Assembly: GCA_021234155.1 (NCBI GenBank)
Contig: JAJEKV010000027.1
Coordinates: 4,834,623-4,898,622, forward strand
Reading direction: 5' to 3'
DNA: 64,000 bases
Source of the DNA: Isoetes taiwanensis
Lineage: Eukaryota; Streptophyta; Lycopodiopsida; Isoetales; Isoetaceae
The notes below the pieces were generated by a model. That model did not search any database. It was not told the origin of the DNA and saw nothing but the letters and a program-made list of their open reading frames with translations. Made by a program: the position numbers and the translations under genes. Position 1 is the stretch's first letter. Each line of letters starts with the position of its first letter. Below, piece after piece: positions 44,046-55,737 of the stretch.

Positions 44046-44588
44046 CCTGGCCATAACCCATTCAAGGGCTAGCTTGCGTGCCTGGCGGAGCCTCTTATCA
44101 TTATCTGATGCCAAGGACCCAAGTTCAAAGCATTCCGCTACTTTAGACCCATCCCTGTCCCTTTTAATTACAAATTGCTTCTGGTTATCAATCAAAATAT
44201 TACCTTTATCAATGATATGTTGCAACGAAGGTGATAAGTGCTTCTTGATCCTCAGTTTGCTCTCAATATTTGCAAAGACATTCTCAACTGCATTAAGGAA
44301 ATCGAAATATCTTATATTGCTTTCAAACTTGAGCGCTGGAGTTCTTGACTTCTTGCTTTTCCTCTCAACCTCTTGTTGCAAAGCTGTTATCTTCATATGA
44401 AGTTCACCCAAGCGATCACCCATGTTGGAAGTCGGCCGCGGCTCCATCCCTTTGGCCCAAACTGGGGCACGAGACTGGTCTTTAGAGTCAACAAAGGCAT
44501 CCTGTAGAAACTCAACGGTTCCTGCTAGAGGGCGTTTCCCCCGCCTGATGGATTCGGCCTTGGATGTGTCCTTTAGCAATCTAGGCAT
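44046..44588 (-). CDS. unrecognised host gene, first coding exon
   Basis: Minus-strand frame from MPRLLKDTSKAESIRRGKRP (ATG 44588) with no stop up to ARKLALEWVMAR, where a good donor AGG|GTAGGC lies at 44046/44045. About 180 residues, hydrophilic; a coiled-coil-like stretch lies at residues about 65-85 (GELHMKITALQQEVERKSKK). I do not recognise the family. Gypsy-2 sits in what would be the following intron, 80 bp downstream, in the same orientation. Minus-strand exons at 31.5-33.4 kb could be its 3' end. An in-frame upstream ATG (44618) exists, but its context looks like an intron end or UTR. Confidence 0.5.
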
Positions 44589-45440
44589 TGTTGCAGATCC
44601 ATAAGAAGAAAAAACCAATGTAAAAGGCTCTCAGTCAATTCTGCCAGATATGTAGTCAGAGCAACTATCCAAAATGATATTGGCAAGCAAGAAAACCCAT
44701 GGTAGAAAAACTGAGCGAGAAAGAACAACAATAGAAATAAGATGGCAGGCAGGAAAGCAAGGTAGAACGGAATGATGAGAGCCAAAAAACTCTGATCCGA
44801 AATAGACTGCGAAGCTAAGAAGCACCTTGAACAAAGTAGAGACACTTGAGAAACCAGGTCTGCCTTACAGGAAATAGTAGAGTCTCCAAACAAACTATTG
44901 GTCCGCACTCCTCAAGATATTGCCGGACTAAGAAAAACCTGAAGCAACTTGTGCAGAAAAAATCCATAACAAAAAAGGGAGCAAGCATTGGACTACACTC
45001 TACCGCCTGCTTGGAAAATGGAAATATAAGGGAGCAAAAAACTTTTTGTCTTGTGTGCTTCAAAGGTGGAAATCCGATAGCACAAGAAGCTTCTGCTGGA
45101 AAAAAATTCAAGAAACCTCCACTGGCAATAAACTCAAAGCAAAGGAACTCTATGCCATTGGAATCAACAACCACCTATCTGACTAAACATGTCTTAGATT
45201 ACAGAAGAGAACTTGAAGCCATAAAACCGTATGCAGGGCCGGAAATAACTCGGCCAAATGGGCGGTCCAAAGGAGTGAGGGAAACCTGACGAAAAATTGG
45301 AATCGAAATGGACAAAAATGGACGAACAAGAAGGAAAAATGCAAAGGATGGATTCAGGGTGGGGAGGTCTGACTGCCAAAACCGAAGGAGATGCAGATGA
45401 GCTGATGAGAAGGGAGAGAGAAAGAAGGGTATAAAAAGGA
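44589..45440 (-). promoter_or_regulatory. probable 5' UTR, first intron and promoter of the 44.6-kb gene
   Basis: In minus-strand order this has a CT-rich leader (near 45420-45290, with CTTTCTCTCTCCCTTCTC), then T-rich sequence with GTAAG-like donors leading to the ATG at 44588. Open frames occur on both strands (plus 44846-45289) but lack family similarity, and I treat them as chance. Confidence 0.35.
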
Positions 45441-45699
45441 CATCAATAAACCATAACTGTCAACTAACTCATGGCAATGGTTTTTGACAATTACATTAAT
45501 TATACGGTAAAAGATTACAGTGTTCGTATGTAAATGTAACATATTATTGGATGTAAATGTAAATGTAACTACCAAGTAGAGAATAAAGTCGACTTTTACA
45601 TTGGCCTAGTCTGTGGTGAATGTAGATGTAAATGCGTGTAATATAAATGTAGTGGCCAAGATGTATTCTTATAGAATCCTTTCTATTGATGTATTTTTT
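45441..45699. other. AT-rich spacer with repeated ATGTAAATG
   Basis: Short repeats of GTAAATGTAA and TGTAGATGTAAATG at 45520-45660. No gene seen. Confidence 0.5.
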
Positions 45700-45714
45700 T
45701 ACCTTCTGCAGGAT

Positions 45715-47545
45715 GAATTGTTTAAGGAATTCAAGGAGCAGCATCCAGTTATTGAGATTGGTCTAAGGCAATTTGAGTACCTAAGACCCGACTGCTGACC
45801 ATTACAAGAAGGCCTTTAATGAGATGAGAACCAAACTCCATTAGAACTGCAGCTGCAACTATGAGGTGTGTACCTTTGATGAGAATGGAGGCAAGTGCCA
45901 AGCAAAGCTGGCAACTTTCCCAGATATAAGTTCTATGTGGAGGTCTATTGTGTGTGACGAAGATGAGTTTTAGGAATGGCACAATTTGGAATGCATCTAG
46001 GGGAAATGTCAAGGACTGTGGCACCAAGAAGGTTGAACTGTGCCCAAGAGACTCTTGCAAGTATTGGCTTTGACATGGATTGGCAAGCATATTGTTATGT
46101 TGATGAACCTTCGAAGAAGGGTACTTCTAGGAGACTGAGATTATTAAACAAAACTGGTCCAGTAAATATTATGATGGCAGAGTTGTTTAATCACTTGAAG
46201 CAGTTTGTGCAGCACAACTTCAATGCACAATGTCAAAACATGCAATCCAAGCAGTGTATGAAGTCACTCCAGCTTGCTTCTCTGTGTGTGGATTTGCGGA
46301 AAATTATACACTAAAGCCATTAAAGGAGGTCCACTCCAAGCATTGGAGTCCCAAGCAAATTTCCATTATGGTTCACATAACAATGTTCAAGACTAAGGAA
46401 AAATTGAAGAAAACTGTACACTTCTTCGTTTCGGATGACACATGCCATGACAATATCTTTGTTAGGCATGCATTCAAGCTGCACCTAGACTGGTTGAAAG
46501 AAAATGATGGTCAACACATCAAGCAGCATCAGGTATGGTCAGATGGGTGTACTGCCCAATACAAATCAAGAAAAGCCTTTTACCAAATGACCAGATATGG
46601 TATTTCCAATACATATTTAAATATTGAAATAAGAATGACATTGGTTTAAGTTCAATAGGTACCACTGGGAAAACAAAATCAGAATGCAATGGAATTTCTT
46701 TGGCTCAGGCCATGGAAAAGGTACTCATGATGGAGAAGGAGCCATACTAAAGGAATTCTTGGTATACTTGCAGAAGAGAGAAGATGGGCCAGACATTGAT
46801 GGAGCTGCAGCAGCTTGTGCAACTGCAGCAGAGAAGGAATGGAATGTGGACAGGGTTTTTTGGGAGGTAAAGGATGTTGACAGAAAGAAACCTTTCAATG
46901 TATTACCATTTCTAGATGTTCAATCCATCCACTGAGTGTCCTCTATAAACAGCAATGATCCAACTCTGATATTGTGCAAGTCACATTCTTATTTTTGTGC
47001 AGCTTGTGTAAATTTTGATTGGGCCAACTGCCAAAATCTGGATCATTGTAGTGCATGGGAACTAAGGAAACTGGAACCTACTGAAAGGATTGATATACTA
47101 GAAGGTGAGGACTCGGTAGATGGCAGCTTTGCAAGTATTGATGATGACATTGAAGAAACTTTAGAGTTTGGTGACATCTTTGCATCATTCACAAACCCTG
47201 ATAATGTTGAAGACACCCCTTACTATCTGCTGGTTTGTGAAAAATCAGTGCATGAGCTTGACAAGGCAACCGTAGACGATTTTGGAAATAATTTTGACTT
47301 GATGAGAGAGATATTGCAGCAAAATGCTATGACAAACTAGTTTGCTGCAAGAATAAATAAAAGTGTATTGGAGGGAAGATCATATTGGTGTCTCCAGAAT
47401 CAGTCATTGGAGCATGTTTTCCAATTATCAAATTGAACTACAAGGTAAATGGAAGTACAACAACATGGACGTGTTCAAGAAAACACACAATATACTAATG
47501 TGTAGTCTACCGGAGATTTTTGATATCTTGGATGAAGCAAATTAA
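45715..47545 (+). pseudogene. decayed DDE-transposase-like gene
   Basis: Reading across frames: a Cys-rich N-terminal part (CSCNYEVCTFDENGGKCQAK, EWHNLECI, GKCQDCGTKKVELCP) looks like a zinc-binding domain. Then come VTPACFSVCGFAENYTLKPL, ISIMVHITMF, KKTVHFFVSDDTCHDN and HHIKQHQVWSDG-like VWSDGCTAQYKSRKAFYQM. After a frameshift follow KIRMQWNFFGSGHGKGTHDG, EGAILKEFLVYL and an acidic C-terminal part with CAACVNFDWANCQ. The spaced Asp residues (FVSDDT, WSDGC) and HDGEGA after a conserved GHGKG fit an RNase H-fold DDE/D transposase. Many stops. I cannot name the superfamily; terminal repeats were not found. Confidence 0.6.
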
Positions 47546-49490
47546 GATAAAATGTGCAATGGGACCCAGATTTGGGATCTGTGCTATTTCAGAAAACAAA
47601 GGAGCTAGCAATACGGGAAAAAAACAGGTTTCGAGAATTTATTGAAGGGTATTTTGTGACAGATGTCCTATTCTGTCAAAGACACATTATCTTTAGTGGA
47701 TAAATGAGCTATTCTTTTTACAAAATCATGACGTCCTACTGTCTATGACAGTCGAACACACAAAATCTATGAATCTGTCATACATCTTTCTACCAGTTTA
47801 ACATAAGACTTTTTTATTCGAACATTCTTCTGTCTGAAGCTTTCTCTTCAGTCTGAACTATTTTTTAATGTCAGATTTAAAGAAGAAAATCACTAAGAAT
47901 AGGGAAAGACCGATATCCGACAGGTTTAAAGAGAAAAAAAAAACCCTTATATTATAAAGCCAGAAAGCATCATTTACAAAAAGATCTATCGTATACAGAT
48001 AGTTTCTAATACAAAAGGTTTACAAGCCAAATCCGACCCACAATCTCTATCATGGATTAACATTATCCTGTGGTTCAGGCTGCCAGCATCGGCAATCCTG
48101 CAGTGGTGATCGGACTAGCAATATGGACTGCATATTTTCATGCAGACCCACTAGCATCTCCACATGAGCTCTCTTTTTAGGTCTGCTCTGGACATCCCAA
48201 TCCACCAGACCCCCTTCAATTTTCAACCCACTGCGCGCAAATAGTATGATCTGTGAAGGGGGTATTGCCATATGAGCTGCAATGACAGGAATTCCGGGTG
48301 AAAATCCTGCTGGGAGCAGTGGATTCTTCTGCAGCTAGCGCCATTTTTGGACACTTGAAGCTTGCAATGAAAATGAACTAAGATTTATCAGAATTAGGAT
48401 GGTACGGGCATTAATCACAACCTGGAAAAATTACGGGCTAGTCTCATGATTTAGTTGATATGATCCCTTTAGGAGATTGAGCACTTGTCAGCAGACACAC
48501 TGAATTTAATTTTCGGGGCTGTAACTCAATGTAATTTGCAGACTGAATTTCTGTTTCCATAATAGTTGTACCCTTAGTTATTTAACGTGCTTCATATTTA
48601 CATCACATTTATATTTATATTTAAATGTACATTCATGTAAATCTTGTACTGAACAGAGAACACAAGAAATCTTGTAAATCTTGTGCTGAATCTTGGTTTT
48701 TTTAGGAGCTTGGAATATGCCTTGGAATATGCCTTGATTTTTCAGGAGTTAGAATATGCCTTGACTATGCCATGGAATATATGTCTTGGTTCTTTAGTAG
48801 CTTCGAATATGTCTTGGAATCATCTTTGGAATATGCCTAGGTTCAAAAGGAATACATATTTAAAAAAAAAGACCATTACAATATAAGACCATTAGAACAT
48901 GCCTAAGTTCCAAAAGGTAAGAATATTAGAATATGCCTCGAAATATACCATTAGACCATTAGAACATGCCAATTATAACTAATCAGAATCGGAATCAATC
49001 TGAAGCCTTGGATAATGCACATCTTCAACTCAGCTAGTAGTGCTCTGTCTGTTGGGCTGTCAATGTCATTCAGGGAATGCTGGAGGGTTCCTTTGAACTC
49101 CACATTCTCCACGATCTCTATATGGAACATGCAGTTAGAATCATATCACAACAACAGGAATGAATTTCAAGGAAAACAACATGCTTACTTGTGAACGTGC
49201 AGATGCTCGCATAAGATCTATCCCAACATTCTCCTGAAGTTGATTCAAACCAGAACATCCTTAAAAGTGTGCACATGTTGGCACTGCACTCACCAAGCTG
49301 TTGCCGGGTCCTCACCATCTTCCTTAGCTAGAAGTGAATTCCCTTATTAGTTCAAGGGATATATATATATATAGACTTGAGGAATAAGAACCGTTGTGAA
49401 ACGGTCTCCCAATAGATTTGACCATTGCAAATGTTGCACTATCCGTTGTACAACGGTTGCCCTCCAAATAGTCCCCATTGACTTATTATA
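47546..49490. other. about 1.9 kb without a clear gene
   Basis: A minus-strand frame at 48271-48050 (GGLVDWDVQSRPKKRAHVEM, MLVGLHENMQSILLV) looks protein-like but I do not recognise it. At 49318-49010, minus strand, short exon-like pieces (MVRTRQQL; VENVEFKGTLQHSLNDIDSP) with GTGAGT and GTAAGC donors might be a small gene remnant, but the frames do not join convincingly. Imperfect repeats of TGGAATATGCC occur at 48710-48960. Confidence 0.35.
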
Positions 49491-49492
<2 letters not shown>

Positions 49493-49522
<30 letters not shown>

Positions 49523-50131
49523 TGTGATCCTAAAGGGCAATTTAAGTTGCAACATTAGGGATTTTTTGAGATCATAAAAGGGCCTTCTAAGAACTGCTGA
49601 CTAAGCTATATGAACTACCAATCAGAAAATAGAACTGGTAATCCAGTCAGCAAAACAGTTATAACTAACTCACTGGATCACATTTTCTAACATAAGTGTT
49701 GATAGAAAAGTCCAAATGAGCTCTTGTTTGGTGCAATAGATAGATCTCGTTGAGATCTTTCCAACCTTGGGTGGTTTGCATATCTTTTAGCCCCGTAGGA
49801 TAGTAAAAAATGGTAAAAACCATATTTTTTGGAGTTTTGACAATCATAAGTGGTTAAAATATGTGCAAAGCATCTAAGGTTGGAAAGACCTCAACGAGAT
49901 CTATCTATTGCACTAAACGAAAGCTCATTTGGACTTTTCTACCAATAGTTATGCTAGAAAATGTGATCCAGTGAGTTAGTTATAACAGTTTTGCTGACTG
50001 GACCCGTCAGGCTCTGATTTCTGATTGGTAGTTCATTTATCTTCATTTGGCTTAGTTGTCATGTTTTGAAGGCCCTTTTTTAATCTCAAAAAAACCCTAA
50101 TGCAACTTGAAATTTAGAAAAAAAAAAAATT
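49493..50131. mobile_element. foldback (long inverted repeat) element
   Basis: The left arm (about 49535-49768) and right arm (about 49876-50118) are reverse complements over some 235 bp with moderate divergence. CCAACCTT ends the left arm and AAGGTTGG starts the right. CACTGGATCACATTTTCTA appears at the left, its complement TAGAAAATGTGATCCAGTG at the right. The arms are bounded by a long T-run on the left and an A-run on the right. The 107-bp loop has no coding capacity. Transcripts would fold into a long hairpin, so it may feed small-RNA pathways. Confidence 0.8.
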
Positions 50132-51030
50132 ATTAATTTTTTTAACTGGTTACAAAATACTTTTTCTGAAGGGAAGTATAACCCTTTCTAATCTAAGGAG
50201 GCTACCTGCCTCCAAATTCTCATGAACCCCTCTTCACCATGTCATAAATCTCACAGACTTGGCCGATGCTGGGTTTCCAAATCCATGACGTTGGTGGACC
50301 TTAGGGTCCACCGGGGACTACTTCTTGGGTAGACTGCTCATAAATGGCCCACCCTTCTTCTTCAAATTTTTTGAGGAAGCCATGGTAAGTGGCCATGGTT
50401 GAACAACCCATTTTCTACCCCCCACCCCATTGGGTTAGGCATGTGGCATTATTCATCCTAAATGAGAATTTTCGTATTGTTATGGGATAGTTAGCAAAAA
50501 TGGAAAAATGACGTCAAACCCGTGAATGTGGGATATAGTGACGACCACTCTAAACTTGAAATTATTTGCATTGTCCTTTCGAAACAGAGCAAAAATAGAG
50601 TAGGAGAAAACAGGGTTTATGATGGTTAATACAAGGTATAACAGTGACGTATCAATGGTAGACATGGGACAAAATATTGTACAACCCATTATGGACCATC
50701 TGAACCAGTTGTGGCGAGAGTTGGTGGAAAATTTTCAAAGATATTTTCATGAAGTTAGGCACTTCCAATGCCCATTGCACCTTTCAGAGGAAAAGGATAC
50801 TCATCTCCACAATGAAGATGCACGAGAAGATGATGGAGCTAAAAAAAACATGTCATTGCAATTTGGGTATTGAAGAAGCTGCTGAAGGAGTCAGATATCT
50901 AGAGGTACAATTCATTCAAGCCGACCTTTCAATTCTGCCTTGAACAGAGGCAGTTTGTTCGTGATGGCATCATAATGACTCTTATCGAGCGAACTCATTG
51001 GGGTGTTATTCACCTTGATGTGATATTCTC
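50132..51030. other. 0.9 kb without a clear gene
   Basis: An 84-codon plus-strand frame (50619-50873, start MVNTRYNSDVSMVDMGQ) has the MVNTR opening often seen in plant gypsy gag proteins, but nothing downstream confirms it. Minus-strand text near 50400-50200 is partly open but unrecognised. Confidence 0.35.
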
Positions 51031-51035
51031 AACAC

Positions 51036-53717
51036 TTCTGGAGTTCAGAATTGCCAAAAATAGGCTTCTGAAAAAGGAAATTTCTAGCATTCAAAATGAT
51101 AATGGCAATATTCTAAATGATCCAAAGGAAATAACTGATTATTTCTTTTCCAAATACTCCAATATCTTTTCTAATCAGCAAAATATTGGTTGGGATAATG
51201 CTGAGGCTAATGGATTTTTGAACTCTTAACTCCTTGTCTATCAATATTATTGATCCTCTGAGTGATCAGATCTTAAATATGCCTTCAGAAGAGGAGATTA
51301 AGCAAACTTTGAATGCCATGGCCAAAGGTAAAAGCCCTGGGCCTGATGGTTTTTCCCCTAAATTTTTTATTAAATTTTAGGATGTTATTAAGCATGATCT
51401 TACTCTCATGATTAAGGGTTTTTGGCATTCCAACCATTTGCACCCTGCTTTGTCTTCTGGATTTATCTCCCTCATTCCTAAAACTGATAATCCTGAGATG
51501 TTCAGTGATTGGAGACCTATATCTTTGACCAACACGACCTACAAACTATGTGCTAAAATTATTGCAAACAGGATTAAAGGTTTCCTTCAGAAAAATATTA
51601 GTTTGCATCAATCTGCTTTCTTGTCAAACAGATACATTCTTGACAATTATATAGCTGCAATGGAGGGCATGCATTGGGCAAGAATTTCAAATCAAAACTG
51701 TGTTCTCTTAAAGCTTGACTTTTCTAAGGCCTTTGATACAGTAAGATGGGATTTTTTAATTCTTGCCCTTCAAAAAATTGGCTTTCCAGCTAAATTAATT
51801 GATTTGATCATGGGCCTTAATCTTAGATCTCAGTCTTCGATCATAATCAATGGCTCTCCTAGCAGATTCTTCTCATTGAATAATGGAGTCAGGCAAGGTT
51901 GCTCCTTAGCCCCTTACCTTTTCATAATTGTTGCTGAAATGTTAACAAAAGTAATTCAGCATCACCAGCACGTTGGAAATATTGAAGGTCTAAGGCTTCC
52001 TGATAATATGTCTCATTTAACTATAATGCAATATGCTGATGATTCTTTCAGCTTTTTGAAAAATGAGAAGAATAACATTGAGACCTTTTTAAAATTTATC
52101 AATGGATTTAGTGTTGCCTCTGGGATCTATCTCAATCTGAACAAATGCAACATCCTAGGAGAGTCTAATCAACCTGATATCCTTGGTATTAAATGCTTTG
52201 ATTTCAGTCATTCAACCTCTCTCCTGGGTATGCCACTCTCTCTTGACACACAAGTGTTAAAAATCTCTGGATTCCTATTGTCTCTAAGATCAGAAGAAAG
52301 CTGAACAATTATGGTAGTTGTCTCTCATTAGCAGGAAGAACAATCATTGCTAACTCTGCTCTTGCTAGTTCCCATATTTATTTCTCTTCAGCTCTTTTGG
52401 CTCCTAAATATATTTATCAGCAGATAGAGAGGATTGTTAGGAATTATATTTGGGGGAAAAATCACATGGTTAATTGGAGCTATGTTACTCAAAAAAAAGA
52501 TAAAGGGGGGCTAGGCTGCAAGAACTTACTCTTACAGGGTTATGCATTAGCAGGTAAATATGTTTGGAAATCTTTGTATAATCATGGCAGTCTTGCTACT
52601 TCATTCATCAATTATTGGCTTCAGAATAGCAAGTTCAAAGGGCATCCTTCTGTTAATCATCATTTGCCTCACTCTGCCTTCTTTGAATTTAAACCAAGTG
52701 TTAATGCCTCACCCTTAATGAGGAACTTAATTCTAGCCTGGAATAGAGTCTCAAAAGCTTACTCTCATGATCAAATTCAAAATTCCTATCACAATAGCAG
52801 CATTTTCTGGAATCCCAACTTAGCTGCTCGAGATTCTAAGCCTTTAGCTTTGAAACATCCTAGAATTTATAAAAAATGGATGGAAAAGGGTATTTTATCC
52901 TTAGGTGATTTATGGCATGATAACAGATGGATATCTTGGACTAGACTAAAATCTAAAATTGGAGGCACAACCTCTGATAGAATTCTTTTTGATCATATAA
53001 TGAGGACTGTGAGGGCTATAAATCCTGACTCTAATATAATGTGCAACATTCATTGGTCTTCTAGAGATAAAAAAAACTTATAAAGTTTCCAATATTTATG
53101 CTTACCTTACTCAGGATTGTCATCATTCTAAAGCTGGTAAATACTGGCATATAAACTCTGATCTTGAGTCTGCCCTTTTTAAAAATATTTGGAAATCTTA
53201 TTGCCCACCAAAAGTTGCCTTTTTCATTTGGTTACTAGCCAACAAAAGCATTCCTAGTTTGGATCTTCTTCACAAGATTTACTCTAGCTCTGACCAAATT
53301 ATTTCTCAGCTATGTCCACTTGCCTGCAATTCTAGTGAAAGTGTTCAGCATATTTTTATATGTCCAAAAATTAATGGCTTATGGGATTTATTCTGAAACC
53401 AAGGAATATCATTCATTTCTAATAATGATCCCCTAAGAAACTTTGTTTGCTATATTATTCTTTGGAACATATGGAAGCACAGAAACAAATGTTTTTATGG
53501 TGGTCAGGAAAATTCAATTGTTTGGATTAAGTTTCAGATTATTTATGACATTGAATTGATGGCTACAGCTCATAAGAATAAATATGCCAAAAAATATGAC
53601 AGCAGATGGAATAATTTTGGAAGTTTTACTGGTCCTTTCAGTAGTTTTAAACTAAATTGTCATGACACTTCTACTAATTCCAATTCTTTTGTTGCTAGAT
53701 TACCTCTGGAACTGTAA
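51036..53717 (+). pseudogene. LINE D ORF2 reverse transcriptase and zinc domain
   Basis: Blocks: MAKGKSPGPDGFSPKFF then a TAG near 51379; FISLIPKTDN, WRPISLTNTTYKLCAKIIAN, LLKLDFSKAFDTVRW (motif A), GVRQGCSLAPYLFIIVAEML (motif B) and MQYADDSFSFL (motif C). 52397-53083: WGKNHMVNWSYV and KDKGGLGCKNLLLQGYALAG. After a frameshift near 53083: PPKVAFFIWLLANKSIPS, CPLACNSSESVQHIFICPK (zinc motif) and ILWNIWKHRNKCF. The end is at TAA 53715-53717. Frameshifts are near 51230, 52300 and 53083. Confidence 0.88.
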
Positions 53718-54095
53718 ATATAAGCTTGACCTTCAGTATGATGCGGCAGAAGAGGCTATAATGGCAAGGCAGGGAAAGAGTAGGGCAGATATATTTCGGT
53801 ATAATCATGATTACAGCTTCTGGACAGAGATAGTCAAAGGAAGGCTTATGGACAGTTTGAGAGAAATTCCAGGAAGGGAAATTCAGTGGGCTGAGGAATT
53901 CTGCAAAGGAACTCATCTTATGCATGCATTGTTCTGGTTCATTAACAGGTTTGGCAGAGAGATGACAGAATCTCAATTTGAATTTCACAGGGAAAGCTAT
54001 TACTACCATAGAGGAAGGGCTGATTGCTTTGGAACACTGATCCATCTAATGGCCACATGTAATTCTGTCAGACTATTGGAATTAGTACTGGGGGA
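53662..54095 (+). CDS. LINE D overlapping third ORF (ORF3-like), unknown
   Basis: An open frame overlaps the last ~55 bp of ORF2 in the +1 frame and stays open into the gypsy-3 LTR at 54096, where it is cut. At least 130 residues: AAEEAIMARQGKSRADIFRY, FWTEIVKGRLMDSLREIPG, WAEEFCKGTHLMHALFWFIN and RGRADCFGTLIHLMA. It has no stop and a normal amino-acid composition, unlike the mutated ORF2 before it. I do not recognise the family. Same location and relative frame as the extra ORF of LINE B. Confidence 0.4.
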
Positions 54096-55737
54096 TGTGA
54101 CGCTCCCTACTAAATATACGGCTCCTAGCCGTACACTCCGTAGGAAATTCCCCATCCGGTCCTGCAACCGCACAGGCCCTCCGTCTATCCTGCACTCTGG
54201 GGTCACCGTAGTGCGGGAAGGGGACACGAAGGTGTCTTGCGCGCCCTTCCCCTATGGGCTCCTATCACAGCGGAAGCATAAACATCGTCAGAACTAGCAA
54301 TAATCCTACTACCTCGAAGGGTAGCTCATCCACATATCCATAACTGCAAGGAAGATAAACATATGCCATAAAACACGAGAGCTCCTACCCGTGGCTCCGA
54401 CTCATAAGGAGGTCGACTGACTGGATAGGCCTCAAGATAGAGCAGACCGAGTCATAACAATGGCGGGGCTGGCTATAGACAATGGCTAGGGTTGACCACT
54501 CCATCTGCCCCTCCTGTGCATACTTTGCAAAATGAGCTAGATCGGGCTCCGGCATGACTCTAGCCTTCCGGATACGCAATCCCATGGTATCACCCATCGG
54601 GACTACTCCAGGTTGCATCTCCCACAATTCCGTCCGAGGCGGGAAGGTTGCATCTCCCCTTCCCGGGGGTTCTAGAGGTTCCACAGGCTGGAGAATCATG
54701 GTGACACACGATTAGGCCCCCACTTAACCTCCCAAAACAAGAGCCAAGCCAACACTTGCAACTCTTGAGAGGCGGGCGACACCATTACCCCTGGGAGGTG
54801 TGGGACCCATGCCCGACCCCACCGCAAGTGGCCCGACCATAAGCCTAGCTCACTATGGGATCCCCAGTAGCCACGCTCAGCAGGGATCCTCCCTCCGTAT
54901 TGCCTCTAGCCCCGTTGTGTAGTGCTGAGTCACATCATAGCTCCCATAGCTCGGTGGGTTCCTATGCACAGGCCGCAATATAATAGGAACTAAAGGGTCT
55001 AACTAGGAGCATTACTAAGTAAGGCTACTAGGTCTCTACCCCCCTTCCCAATACAAGAGGAGCAACATGATCAACCATCATCACATCTCATCATATCATG
55101 GTAAACATCATAAGAACATCTTAACCTAATCATACATATCTAACTTACATTTAGGGTTCCTTGATTAGGGTTCAAGATGTTCAACAAGGGTTCTAGGATG
55201 GCTCTACTCTAGATACAACATATAGACCCATCTGGAGTGCTAACTTCCAGATGAACTACTATGAACTCTACTCCACCTACCTGCTCCAGAAGCACTCCCT
55301 CCTAGCCCTAGCGTCTCCATGCTCCTTGACGTGGTCGAAGCCGTGCTCCCTCCAAGATCGTACACACTCTTCGGGGGCTGCTACACCAGGCTATGCTACG
55401 TCGAACGATGCTCGAAACAGGGTTTCGAGCGTGTAGATGAGTGTTCAGTGCTAGGGTCAGGAAAAGAGGTTCAGGGTTAGGCTTTTTGCTAATATAAGAT
55501 AGGGTCCACATGGGATGCCACGTGGCACCAATGGGGTAGGGCCGTGTGGCGGTTTGCCCAATAGGATAAGGCCATGTGGAAATGGGCCTTATCCCAAGGT
55601 TATCTAAGTTAAGCATTTAACTTAGATGTGCACCCCTTACCACTTTCTAATGTATACAAGGCTACAAAGGTAGACTTGTATAGTGACGGGTCTAGAAATA
55701 TACGTATCTATGGCGTATATTCCCCTGGAACGTCACA
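54096..55737 (-). mobile_element. gypsy-3 3' LTR
   Basis: 1,642 bp. In element orientation it starts TGTGACGTTCC at 55737 and ends GGAGCGTCACA at 54096, so the ends form an inverted repeat of about 11 bp with one mismatch (TGTGACGCTCC on the plus strand). A polypurine tract directly precedes it. Confidence 0.88.
55487..55536 (-). promoter_or_regulatory. candidate gypsy-3 LTR core promoter
   Basis: On the minus strand ATTGGTGCCACGTGGC (55532-55517) combines a CCAAT box (read ATTGG) with a perfect G-box core CCACGTGG. About 20 bp further is TTATATTA (near 55497-55490), a TATA-like sequence. The order and spacing suit a plant promoter, but no transcript evidence exists. Confidence 0.45.

Larger units (their letters stand above)
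51036..54095 (+). mobile_element. L1-like LINE D, 5'-truncated, cut by gypsy-3
   Basis: Starts within ORF2 between endonuclease and RT (EFRIAKNRLLKKEISSIQ, homologous to FFFRTAKSRII of LINE B). It contains RT and the zinc domain and runs into the gypsy-3 LTR at 54096. The remainder of its 3' end presumably lies beyond the right edge. Related to LINE B but clearly a different copy or family. Confidence 0.85.

Noticed and set aside
44846-45289. 147-codon plus-strand frame
   Set aside because: It runs antisense to the probable leader of the minus-strand host gene and has no family similarity; the minus strand is also open there.
49010-49320. Small spliced minus-strand gene (MVRTRQQL..., VENVEFKGTLQHSL)
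   Set aside because: The splice sites look plausible but the exon phases do not give one continuous frame, so it is only mentioned in the gene-free entry.
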